This document shows, in pieces, positions 6,556 through 12,055 of a stretch of 12,055 nucleotides of DNA. How positions within the stretch are numbered: position 1 is the first letter of the stretch; each line of letters starts with the position of its first letter. Position numbers and translations under genes: made by a program. The notes under the pieces were generated by a model that was given only the letters and a program-made list of their open reading frames with translations, was not told the origin of the DNA and did no database searches. The stretch comes from JBHIDJ01 sp046760105 (lineage in GTDB: Bacteria; Pseudomonadota; Gammaproteobacteria; Acidiferrobacterales; SPGG2), in contig JBHIDJ010000095.1 of assembly GCA_046760105.1 (NCBI GenBank), positions 1-12,055 on the forward strand. The letters run 5' to 3'.

Positions 6556-7122
6556 TCACGTTTCCTCGTGTAGCCCTAACGTGACTTGTATCATACGATC
6601 GTAAACTAGACGATCGCTTTCGCAACGAGCGACAGTGCTCAAGCGGTGCTTGACGACGTTATCGGCGTCGATAACATGGAGCACGCGTATGCCACGCATC
6701 GTGAGGTAGTCCGAGATTAGTGAGCGGTGGCAGTTCGTCGGGTGCTTCTCCGCGCACATGACGGCAGTCACGAGCTCGTGCGCGCGTCTGATGAGTGCAT
6801 TAATAGCCGTGCGGAATTCGTCTGTATCCATATGGTCGGCATACGCGCGTAGGGCCACTGGCTTCAGCGCACGGTGCGGCGAGTCAGGCCTACCTTTGCG
6901 AAAACCGCCGAGCTCGGCGCCCACCCACTGATACGTCATGCCGGCATCGGCTAAGACGTGACGCAGTGCATCGCTTTCAAATTGTGGGTGTCGGCGGGAA
7001 CGTGGGTAGGCGCGCACATCGACAAGATCTTGGACGTTTGCGGACCGCAGTAAATCCAAGAGTACGTCAATGCTGCGGTTGCTGTGGCCGATGGTGTAAA
7101 CGACTTGTTGTGACTCGTGCAT
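6556..7122 (-). CDS. DUF488 family protein
   Basis: This 188-residue soluble protein belongs to DUF488, a widespread family without a settled function. The family marks are clear: IGHSN near the N-terminus, DVRAYPRSRRHPQF, the WVGAELGGFR segment, and CAEKHPTNCHR with two cysteines and a histidine that could form a metal or catalytic centre. Two in-frame ATGs exist, at 7128 and 7122. The second is preferred because GAAGG on the minus strand lies 8 bases before it but only 2 bases before the first. A consensus TATAAT promoter stands about 40 bases upstream. The gene is convergent with the GGDEF gene (57 bases between the stops) and divergent from dtd, so it forms its own unit. Confidence 0.88.
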   Translation of the reverse strand: MHESQQVVYTIGHSNRSIDVLLDLLRSANVQDLVDVRAYPRSRRHPQFESDALRHVLADAGMTYQWVGAELGGFRKGRPDSPHRALKPVALRAYADHMDTDEFRTAINALIRRAHELVTAVMCAEKHPTNCHRSLISDYLTMRGIRVLHVIDADNVVKHRLSTVARCESDRLVYDRMIQVTLGLHEET

Positions 7123-7165
7123 TGACATGACCTTCGATCTTAGGCAAGTTTTCGCGTCTCCTTGT

Positions 7166-7192
7166 ATTATAGGAAGATTGCCCCTTTGATAA
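7166..7192 (-). promoter_or_regulatory. Promoter for the DUF488 gene
   Basis: On the minus strand a perfect TATAAT (complement of ATTATA, 7166-7171) has TTATCA (complement of TGATAA, 7187-7192) 15 bases upstream as a weak -35. Transcription would start near 7158, leaving a leader of about 35 bases to the DUF488 ATG. The box lies in the 127-base divergent region shared with dtd; no equally good promoter is seen toward dtd. Confidence 0.5.
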
Positions 7193-7249
7193 CGCTCTGC
7201 GTTTCATCGCGGGTGTGCCGGATTCCTTGGGTACGCGGGCTCGTTATAC

Positions 7250-7690
7250 GTGATTGGTCTGTTGCAACGCGTCACCGGTGCAAGCGTGACGGTGAATAAT
7301 AAAATCGTCGGCGAGATCGGTCGCGGACTGCTTGTGCTGGTGGGCATAGAACGCGGAGATACTGAAGAAAAGGCGGAGCGGCTTCTTAATCGATTGTTGG
7401 GCTATCGGGTATTCCCGGATGACGCCGGACGAATGAACTGGAGCCTGCAGGATATCGGCGGTGGCCTACTGCTTGTACCCAACTTCACCCTCGTGGCCGA
7501 TACGCGCAAAGGCATGCGTGCAAGCTTCACGCCGGCGGCATCGCCGGTTGAAGGCAAGCACCTATTCGATCATTTGGCCAATTGTGCCCGCTCACGCCAT
7601 CATGCAGTGCAAAATGGCATCTTCGGCGCCGATATGCGCGTTACTCTTACCAATGATGGCCCTGTGACCTTCTCGTTGCGGGTCTCGTGA
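7250..7690 (+). CDS. dtd: D-aminoacyl-tRNA deacylase (Dtd)
   Basis: This 146-residue enzyme hydrolyses D-amino acids (and glycine) from mischarged tRNAs, a proofreading step of translation. Full-length identity to the family is evident: MIGLLQRVTGASVTV at the start, GRGLLVLVGIERGDT, the LLGYRVFPDDAGRMNWSL block, ADTRKGMRASFTPAA, and the NxGPVT motif N135-D-G137-P138-V-T140, which carries the chirality-selecting Gly-cisPro pair. The other signature, normally SQxxT, reads P77-N78-F-T80, an unusual change at two positions. The start is GTG 7250, without a good Shine-Dalgarno, chosen because the product then begins like other Dtd proteins. It is the first gene of a + strand run, 109 bases before the acyltransferase. 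The length is normal. Confidence 0.96.
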   Translation: MIGLLQRVTGASVTVNNKIVGEIGRGLLVLVGIERGDTEEKAERLLNRLLGYRVFPDDAGRMNWSLQDIGGGLLLVPNFTLVADTRKGMRASFTPAASPVEGKHLFDHLANCARSRHHAVQNGIFGADMRVTLTNDGPVTFSLRVS

Positions 7691-7799
7691 GTCAGGCGGG
7701 CGGTGACCGAAAGTTTGCGGGCAAACAGCTGGCCCGATAGATTAATGCGACATCTAGCAGCGTTCTGGTGGCTGATGGCGGCGTGATTGCTGAGGCACA

Positions 7800-9170
7800 G
7801 TGGCCAACCCTGACATCATCGATGGCGCAACAACTAGAGACGGAGCAGAGAGTGCGCTGCAGACGGGGTGGCGTGGTTTTTGCGGTGCGATGGTGCGGAT
7901 CTTTTACCGTCGTCGCGAGGCACACGGGATCGAAAAGATCCCCGCACACGGCCCGGTATTGCTCTGCGCAAACCATCCAAACGCGTTAGCCGATCCGATC
8001 ATCATTCAGGCCTTCTGTCCCAGGATTATTCATCCGATCGCACGCTCGGGACTCTTCGATCATCCGTTAGCACGCCCGTTCCTGAAGTTGCTGCAGGCTG
8101 TGCCGATCTATCGGCGGGAAGACCCAGGGATTGACACCGGTCGCAATGTGGAATCGTTCGTCCGCTGCTATGAACTGCTCGCGGCGGGCGAGGTGCTGTT
8201 GATCTTTCCAGAGGGGCAAGCGCATTCGGATTCGCAGTTGCGTACTCTTAAAACTGGTGCTGTGCGCCTGGCGCTGGGCAGTGTTGAGACTAACGGGGTT
8301 GTACCGACAGTCTTGCCGATTGGGCTCACGTTCGGTGACAAAGGGCAGTTTCGCAGCAGCGTTTTCCTTGGGGTTGGCAATGCCATAGACCTTACAGCTC
8401 TGCCTGACGAGCAAAACGAGGATAGTGTGCGCCGGCTAACGGGATTACTTGAGGGTGGTTTGAAAGAAGTAACGCTAAACGCGGAGACTTTGGATGATAT
8501 CGACCTCTCACGGCGACTGGAACGGTTTTTCGCCTTGCGTCGCGGCCGCCACCGGCGCGGTAGTTTGAAACAGCGTTTTCGTGCATTAAAAAAACTGATC
8601 CAGTCACAACAAATCCTGCGTCAGCGAGAGCCGAAGAGCGTGGCTCGTTTGGCTCGGCGGCTGGGCCAGTTCGAGCGTCTATGCCGGTACTTCGGTGTGC
8701 GTGATTATCAACTGACGTTGCGTTACCATCCGACCGTCGTTGCTCGCTTCGTACTACGCAGTTTGTTAATGTTGCTGCTGGTTTTGCCGCTCGCCGCGTG
8801 GGGTGCGATCAATTCGGCTATTCCACTGATCATTACCCACCGGTTAGTGCCACGCCTCGCCCAGGGATCACACCAGTACGACACGACTAGAATGGCGCTC
8901 GCGCTGGGAGTCTTCATCGTCGTGTGGATTGTGCAAACGGCAGCCGTCTTCTGGTTCTTCGGCGGTTTAGTGGCTATCGTTTATCTTCTGACTCTTCCGC
9001 TGACCACGGCAGCAGCTATCCTTATGCATCGGGAGAAAGACCGGATCACTGAGAACGTCCAAGGATTTTTCCTTTTCATGCGAAAAAGTAGGTTGCGTGA
9101 TTACCTATTAGCGCGACGCAAGGAGCTCGAACGGGAGCTTGCACGAATGGCGCGACTATTGAAACAGTAG
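7800..9170 (+). CDS. PlsC-type glycerolipid acyltransferase with C-terminal membrane segments
   Basis: This 456-residue protein has an N-terminal 1-acyl-glycerol-3-phosphate acyltransferase domain, which transfers fatty acyl groups to a glycerolipid or related acceptor. Motif I reads NHPNALADP with H59 and D65, that is H-x5-D rather than the common H-x4-D; the same spacing occurs in the fungal Gpt2/Sct1 glycerol-3-phosphate/DHAP acyltransferases. Motif III is F136-P-E138-G, and motif IV reads VLPIGLTF. After about residue 210 comes a basic, arginine-rich linker. Two or three membrane segments follow: LLMLLLVLPLAAWGAI (about 320-335), VFIVVWIVQTAAVFWFFGGL and a third close behind, all within about 320-408. 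The charged helical tail is cytoplasmic. GTG 7800 has GAGG 4 bases upstream. The acceptor is unknown. It precedes birA by 38 bases in the same transcript direction. Confidence 0.9.
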   Translation: MANPDIIDGATTRDGAESALQTGWRGFCGAMVRIFYRRREAHGIEKIPAHGPVLLCANHPNALADPIIIQAFCPRIIHPIARSGLFDHPLARPFLKLLQAVPIYRREDPGIDTGRNVESFVRCYELLAAGEVLLIFPEGQAHSDSQLRTLKTGAVRLALGSVETNGVVPTVLPIGLTFGDKGQFRSSVFLGVGNAIDLTALPDEQNEDSVRRLTGLLEGGLKEVTLNAETLDDIDLSRRLERFFALRRGRHRRGSLKQRFRALKKLIQSQQILRQREPKSVARLARRLGQFERLCRYFGVRDYQLTLRYHPTVVARFVLRSLLMLLLVLPLAAWGAINSAIPLIITHRLVPRLAQGSHQYDTTRMALALGVFIVVWIVQTAAVFWFFGGLVAIVYLLTLPLTTAAAILMHREKDRITENVQGFFLFMRKSRLRDYLLARRKELERELARMARLLKQ

Positions 9171-9208
9171 GCCGCACCGGAACGAGATTCGGGTTGGGCG
9201 GAGAGCGA

Positions 9209-10045
9209 GTGACTGGTCGCGACCATTATCTTGAGATCGTACTACGGCCGCTGGATCGATCGAGCATTCTCGATTACCTCGGTCCGGAAGCCGCTGGCGT
9301 GGCTGATCGGCTCTATATCCATGATGAGGTGGACTCCACTAACCTTTGGCTGCGCAGACAGGTAGCCGAGAGACACTTGCTATCGGGAACGGTATGCGTT
9401 GCCGAAGCGCAAACCGCGGGGCGTGGCCAACACGGTCGGTCCTGGGTCGATACACCTGGCTCTAATATCGTGCTTTCTGTGGCTTGGCGTTTTCGGGCAA
9501 CCCTCGCAAACCTGATGGGCTTAAGCCTGGCGGCGGGAGTTGCCGTGGTGCGTGCACTGCGCGATTACGGCATCTCTAATGTCGGGCTTAAGTGGCCCAA
9601 CGATGTCGTGTGGCAGAAGAAGAAGCTAGCCGGTTTGCTCGTCGAGTCTAACGCCGAGTCGAGTGGGGCCACTGTCGCCATAGTGGGGGTCGGCATTAAT
9701 GTCTATCTTGCGGAGCGGGAGTCGGTACGGATTGAGCAACCTTGGGTAGATCTGATGCATATTGTTGACGAGGGAGTGGACCGAAATAGCGTTATCGCAC
9801 TACTGATAAGGCGTCTCAATGAAATGCTTCGCACGTTTGCAACGTCGGGTTTCGAAGCCTTCCGACGCGAATGGGAGCGCTATCATGTTTTCGCCGGCCA
9901 AAGCGTGTGTCTGCGCCAGGGGGAACTTACGATCAAGGCACGCGTGCTGGGCGTCGATTCTGACGGTGCCTTGCGGGTCATCGACGAGGAGGGGCATGTC
10001 AGGGTGTTTCACTGGGGTGAGATCAGCGTGAGGTTGGACGCATGA
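9209..10045 (+). CDS. birA: Biotin-[acetyl-CoA-carboxylase] ligase without DNA-binding domain
   Basis: This 278-residue cytoplasmic enzyme makes biotinyl-5'-AMP and attaches biotin to the carrier protein of acetyl-CoA carboxylase. The catalytic domain is intact: EVDSTN (D42-S-T-N45), the biotin-binding loop GRGQHGR (71-77), KWPND (128-132), KKLAGLLVE with K139, and GVGIN; the C-terminal beta-barrel cap follows (about 230-275). E. coli BirA has GRGRRG at the loop; the Gln here replaces Arg118. The N-terminal helix-turn-helix of E. coli BirA (about 60 residues) is missing, so this is a monofunctional ligase that should not repress biotin genes. GTG 9209 is preferred over TTG 9194 because GGAG lies 5 bases before it. 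The stop overlaps coaX by 4 bases (ATGA), which implies coupled translation. Confidence 0.96.
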   Translation: MTGRDHYLEIVLRPLDRSSILDYLGPEAAGVADRLYIHDEVDSTNLWLRRQVAERHLLSGTVCVAEAQTAGRGQHGRSWVDTPGSNIVLSVAWRFRATLANLMGLSLAAGVAVVRALRDYGISNVGLKWPNDVVWQKKKLAGLLVESNAESSGATVAIVGVGINVYLAERESVRIEQPWVDLMHIVDEGVDRNSVIALLIRRLNEMLRTFATSGFEAFRREWERYHVFAGQSVCLRQGELTIKARVLGVDSDGALRVIDEEGHVRVFHWGEISVRLDA

Positions 10046-10782
10046 ATTTGCTGGTTGACCTTGGCAACTCCCGCATAAAATGGGCGCGCAGCGGTCCTGG
10101 AGTGTGGAGTACAGCAGCGGATGTGCTAGCAGATGATGCGATAACCGGGGTCCTTGACAGGTTATGGGGTGACATGCGTGCGCCCCAGAAAGTCGTGATT
10201 TCCAGTGTTGCCAGTGCTCAGAAGCTGGTGGATCTGCGGCAGTGGTTGGAGCAACACTGGTCGTTGCGTGCCCATGTCGTCAAGCCGGGAAGGGAGCTGC
10301 TCGGGGTACGGAATCATTACTACAACCCTACTAGTCTCGGCGTGGATCGATGGGTGGCACTCGTCGCGGCGCGCCAGCTTGCAACAGGACCGGTTTGCGT
10401 GGTGGATTGCGGCACCGCGGTGACCATGGACGCGCTGTCAGTCGAAGGGGATTTCCTAGGCGGCGTGATTTTTCCGGGTTTACGTGTGTTACGCGTAAGC
10501 TTGGTGAGCGCTACTGATGGGATAAGGGAAACATCCGGAACTGATGTGAGCTGTTTTGGCCGTTCGACGGCCGATGGCGTAGCGGCCGGTAGTGTATTTG
10601 GCCTCGCCGGCGCTATTGAACGGGTGTTAGCGGAATACAGGGACCAATTGGGTGACCGCATGGAGGTATTGATGACCGGCGCCGACGCCCGCGTCGTCTT
10701 GCCAAGGTTGAGATTAACCGTGCGGGAGATTCCCGATCTGGTGCTCAAGGGCTTGGCGTTCATTGCCGATCAGACGATATGA
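10042..10782 (+). CDS. coaX: Type III pantothenate kinase
   Basis: This 246-residue enzyme phosphorylates pantothenate, the first step of CoA synthesis. It belongs to the ASKHA fold and, unlike the type I enzyme CoaA, is not inhibited by CoA according to family knowledge. Visible motifs are the phosphate-binding DLGNSRIKW with D6, the PTSLGVDRW segment with G100, D102 and R103, and DCGTAVT with D122. A GGVIFPGL loop follows. The length is normal. The ATG overlaps the birA stop as ATGA, and its own stop overlaps the next ATG the same way (10779-10782), so birA, coaX and the SPOR gene are translated as one coupled block. In E. coli the same place next to birA is held by the unrelated coaA. Confidence 0.96.
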   Translation: MNLLVDLGNSRIKWARSGPGVWSTAADVLADDAITGVLDRLWGDMRAPQKVVISSVASAQKLVDLRQWLEQHWSLRAHVVKPGRELLGVRNHYYNPTSLGVDRWVALVAARQLATGPVCVVDCGTAVTMDALSVEGDFLGGVIFPGLRVLRVSLVSATDGIRETSGTDVSCFGRSTADGVAAGSVFGLAGAIERVLAEYRDQLGDRMEVLMTGADARVVLPRLRLTVREIPDLVLKGLAFIADQTI

Positions 10783-11573
10783 AGCGACTGTTCGCCTCTC
10801 TGTTAATCCTTAATATAGGGATCTTCATGTGGGGCAGCTGGCACAAACCCCCGCCTGCGGGCAGCGTCGGTGAAGCGCGCCCGCCCGTCAACACGCACAG
10901 GATGCGGCTGCTGTCCGAATCCAGCGTTACGCCGTCGGCGCCTTCGCCCGGAGACAAGCCCTCAGGCGACGCTGTCGCAATGGGGCGAGCGGGCAAGGTT
11001 TGCCTGACCCTGGGCCCCTTCGCCACGCTGGTGAGCACAGGAAGGGCAAGCCAGCGACTTAAGGGTCTGGGTATCGCTCATAAACGACGCGTGCACATTA
11101 CGAAAACGATTGCCAGTTACCGTGTGTTTTTGCCGCGGTTGCACTCCCGCCAGGCAGCTGAAGAGAAGCGCCGGCAGCTAACCCGCCTGGGTTTCAAGGA
11201 CCACTACATCATCGAAGAGCCTGGGATGGAGAACGCGATATCGCTGGGCGTTTTTTCAGTGAGGCAAAATGCTTGGGTACTGGTACGGAGGCTTGCGGAC
11301 AAGGGAATCGGCGCAAAGCAAGAGACCGTGTACAGCACCGAAACCATATATTGGTGGGATCTTACACTCAAACGAGCGAAGTTGGTTCAGCTTAGAGGCG
11401 TGCAGTGGAAAACCCCTGCGGTGCGGCTGCAAGACCGATCTTGTCCGGCTGAATCGGCCGACACCGTCGGCCATGCTGTGGGCGGCCACGACCCCAGGGT
11501 TGGCGCCCGTGAGGCGTGGATGGTGGCTTTGGCCGGCCCCATTTATACTAGGTTAAAAGGTATGCCCGCATAG
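10779..11573 (+). CDS. SPOR-domain protein with N-terminal membrane anchor
   Basis: This 264-residue protein begins with a short basic start and one hydrophobic segment (LFASLLILNIGIFMWGSW, about 4-21), a signal anchor that puts the rest in the periplasm. A Pro/Ser-rich linker (about 24-70) follows, then a SPOR-like region (about 73-195) with CLTLGPF, SYRVFLPRLHSRQAAEE, and the second half ENAISLGVFSVRQNAWVLVRRL. SPOR domains bind denuded peptidoglycan, often at the division septum. The C-terminus looks abnormal: after Cys222, where I would expect such proteins to end, a 42-residue tail of no obvious fold runs on through the tRNA promoter and stops at a TAG inside the tRNA-Thr gene. The tail may be a late extension after loss of a stop. 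The gene is coupled to coaX by ATGA. Confidence 0.82.
   Translation: MKRLFASLLILNIGIFMWGSWHKPPPAGSVGEARPPVNTHRMRLLSESSVTPSAPSPGDKPSGDAVAMGRAGKVCLTLGPFATLVSTGRASQRLKGLGIAHKRRVHITKTIASYRVFLPRLHSRQAAEEKRRQLTRLGFKDHYIIEEPGMENAISLGVFSVRQNAWVLVRRLADKGIGAKQETVYSTETIYWWDLTLKRAKLVQLRGVQWKTPAVRLQDRSCPAESADTVGHAVGGHDPRVGAREAWMVALAGPIYTRLKGMPA
11544..11549 (+). promoter_or_regulatory. Possible -10 box for tRNA-Thr
   Basis: TATACT (5 of 6 to TATAAT) lies 14 bases before the tRNA 5' end, inside the tail of the SPOR coding frame. No clear -35 is seen at the normal distance. It could let the tRNA be made independently of the upstream operon. Confidence 0.35.
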
Positions 11574-11639
11574 CTCAGCTGGCAGAGCATCTGATTTGTA
11601 ATCAGACGGTCGGTGGTTCGAATCCGCCTGCGGGCTCCA
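11564..11639 (+). tRNA. tRNA-Thr (anticodon UGU)
   Basis: This is a complete 76-base tRNA with the CCA encoded. The acceptor stem is GCCCGCA with TGCGGGC, the D-stem GCTC with GAGC, and the anticodon stem TCTGA with TCAGA around the 7-base loop TTTGTAA (anticodon TGT, reading ACA). The variable loop is CGGTC. The T-arm GGTGG/CCGCC surrounds TTCGAAT, with one G-U pair. The discriminator base is T. The first ten bases overlap the end of the SPOR reading frame. It is the counterpart in place and anticodon of E. coli thrU, but no other tRNA follows. Confidence 0.98.
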
Positions 11640-11650
11640 TAAAATCAATA

Positions 11651-11676
11651 GGTTAAGTTAATTTAACCCCATTTTT
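11651..11676 (+). terminator. Probable intrinsic terminator after tRNA-Thr
   Basis: GGTTAA (11651-11656) pairs with TTAACC (11663-11668) around a 6-base loop, followed by CCA and TTTTT (11672-11676). The stem is short and AU-rich, so it is moderate in strength. A second weak candidate follows at 11705-11725 (CCGG/TCGG stem then six T). Confidence 0.6.
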
Positions 11677-11935
11677 GTCCTCGCCGTGGTGCACTTATGG
11701 TGCCCCGGCCTTAGTTCGGTTTTTTGTTATGCGACAGTTTAGGGCGCAAAGTCTAAGTTGTTCAAATGGAGATGTTGTGACTGGAATGATTCACGATTTA
11801 GTACCAATCGGTCGAGAAATGTAGAAGGAGTCGTATTTGCTTTTCTAGCGTTGATTGATATTTAATACGAACCGACGTAACCGCGGATTCAAGCAAACAA
11901 CTTGCAGCGCGGAATATAAATCCAGACACCATGAA

Positions 11936-11941
11936 AGGAGG
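11936..11941 (+). promoter_or_regulatory. Perfect Shine-Dalgarno of the last gene
   Basis: AGGAGG stands 8 bases before ATG 11950, the strongest ribosome binding site in the window. It fixes the start of the truncated gene and suggests high translation. Confidence 0.85.
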
Positions 11942-11949
11942 AAAGTAGA

Positions 11950-12055
11950 ATGAAAAAACGCGAATTTCTCAAAAGAGCAGGCGTGGGAACAGCGGCTGCA
12001 GTGGCAGCGGTCAACGCGCCCTTTGTGCATGCTCAAAAGAAGACAAAGATCAAGT
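11950..12055 (+). CDS. N-terminus of an exported protein, probably a TRAP-type substrate-binding protein (partial)
   Basis: Only 35 codons are inside the window. They form a clear export signal: KKREFLK, a twin-arginine-like motif with Lys-Arg in place of Arg-Arg, then the hydrophobic run GVGTAAAVAAV, and a probable cleavage site after PFVHA before QKKTKIK. This pattern is typical of Tat-exported periplasmic solute-binding proteins of TRAP (DctP) transporters in marine and soil Proteobacteria, but other Tat substrates share it, so the transporter role is an inference from the signal alone. The start has a perfect Shine-Dalgarno. The gene is separated from tRNA-Thr by a terminator and a 310-base leader, so it starts a new unit. 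Confidence 0.75.
   Translation, partial: MKKREFLKRAGVGTAAAVAAVNAPFVHAQKKTKIK

Larger units (their letters stand above)
11640..11949 (+). other. 310-base intergenic region between tRNA-Thr and the exported-protein gene
   Basis: It contains the terminator described and a second possible hairpin with a T6 run (11705-11725). A weak promoter candidate is also present, TTGCTT (11837-11842) with TTTAAT (11861-11866) 18 bases further, and last comes the ribosome binding site of the final gene. I see no tRNA-Tyr, tRNA-Gly or tuf remnant and no coding frame. Confidence 0.5.

Overview
The window looks like chromosome from a free-living gammaproteobacterium of moderate GC content. The 23S 3' end runs into a spacer that I remember as similar to Pseudomonas. 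The rRNA - birA - pantothenate kinase - tRNA-Thr(UGU) order also follows a layout known from E. coli and Pseudomonas. I cannot name a genus. The partial last gene looks like the start of an exported, twin-arginine-type substrate-binding protein.

Layout. Positions 1-530 hold the end of an rRNA operon on the + strand: 23S 3' end, spacer, 5S and a strong intrinsic terminator. Next come a small DUF465/YdcH protein (617-850), a membrane methyltransferase-like protein of the ICMT/PEMT type (907-1479) and an overlapping RIO/Kdo-type small kinase (about 1472-2206). A 280-base gap follows, with a possible small minus-strand ORF and a G8 tract. A YrbG-type Na+/Ca2+ antiporter occupies 2487-3464. A 500-base gap then holds a candidate promoter, several inverted repeats and a 9-codon upstream ORF. 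It leads into an endonuclease/exonuclease/phosphatase-fold protein (3970-4860) and a coiled-coil GGDEF diguanylate cyclase (4909-6498). A DUF488 gene (6556-7122) is on the minus strand, convergent with the cyclase.

From 7250 to 11573 five + strand genes follow: dtd (D-aminoacyl-tRNA deacylase), a membrane-anchored PlsC-type acyltransferase, birA without the DNA-binding domain, coaX (type III pantothenate kinase) and a SPOR-domain protein. The last three are joined by ATGA overlaps, so they are almost certainly co-translated. The SPOR reading frame ends inside the next gene, tRNA-Thr(UGU), which is followed by a hairpin terminator. After a 310-base leader, a gene with a perfect Shine-Dalgarno begins and is cut by the window edge.

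How the genes fit together: birA and coaX both serve cofactor metabolism (biotin attachment, CoA synthesis). The acyltransferase, the ICMT-like protein and the kinase point to lipid or envelope modification, and the SPOR protein to the cell wall or periplasm. The GGDEF protein adds c-di-GMP signalling. I found no CRISPR array, transposase, phage gene or obvious defence system. The least ordinary items are the structured leader with a mini-ORF before the EEP gene, the altered SQxxT motif of Dtd, the SPOR frame running into a tRNA, the orphan minus-strand mini-ORF, and the re-arranged rrn-birA-tRNA-Thr neighbourhood.
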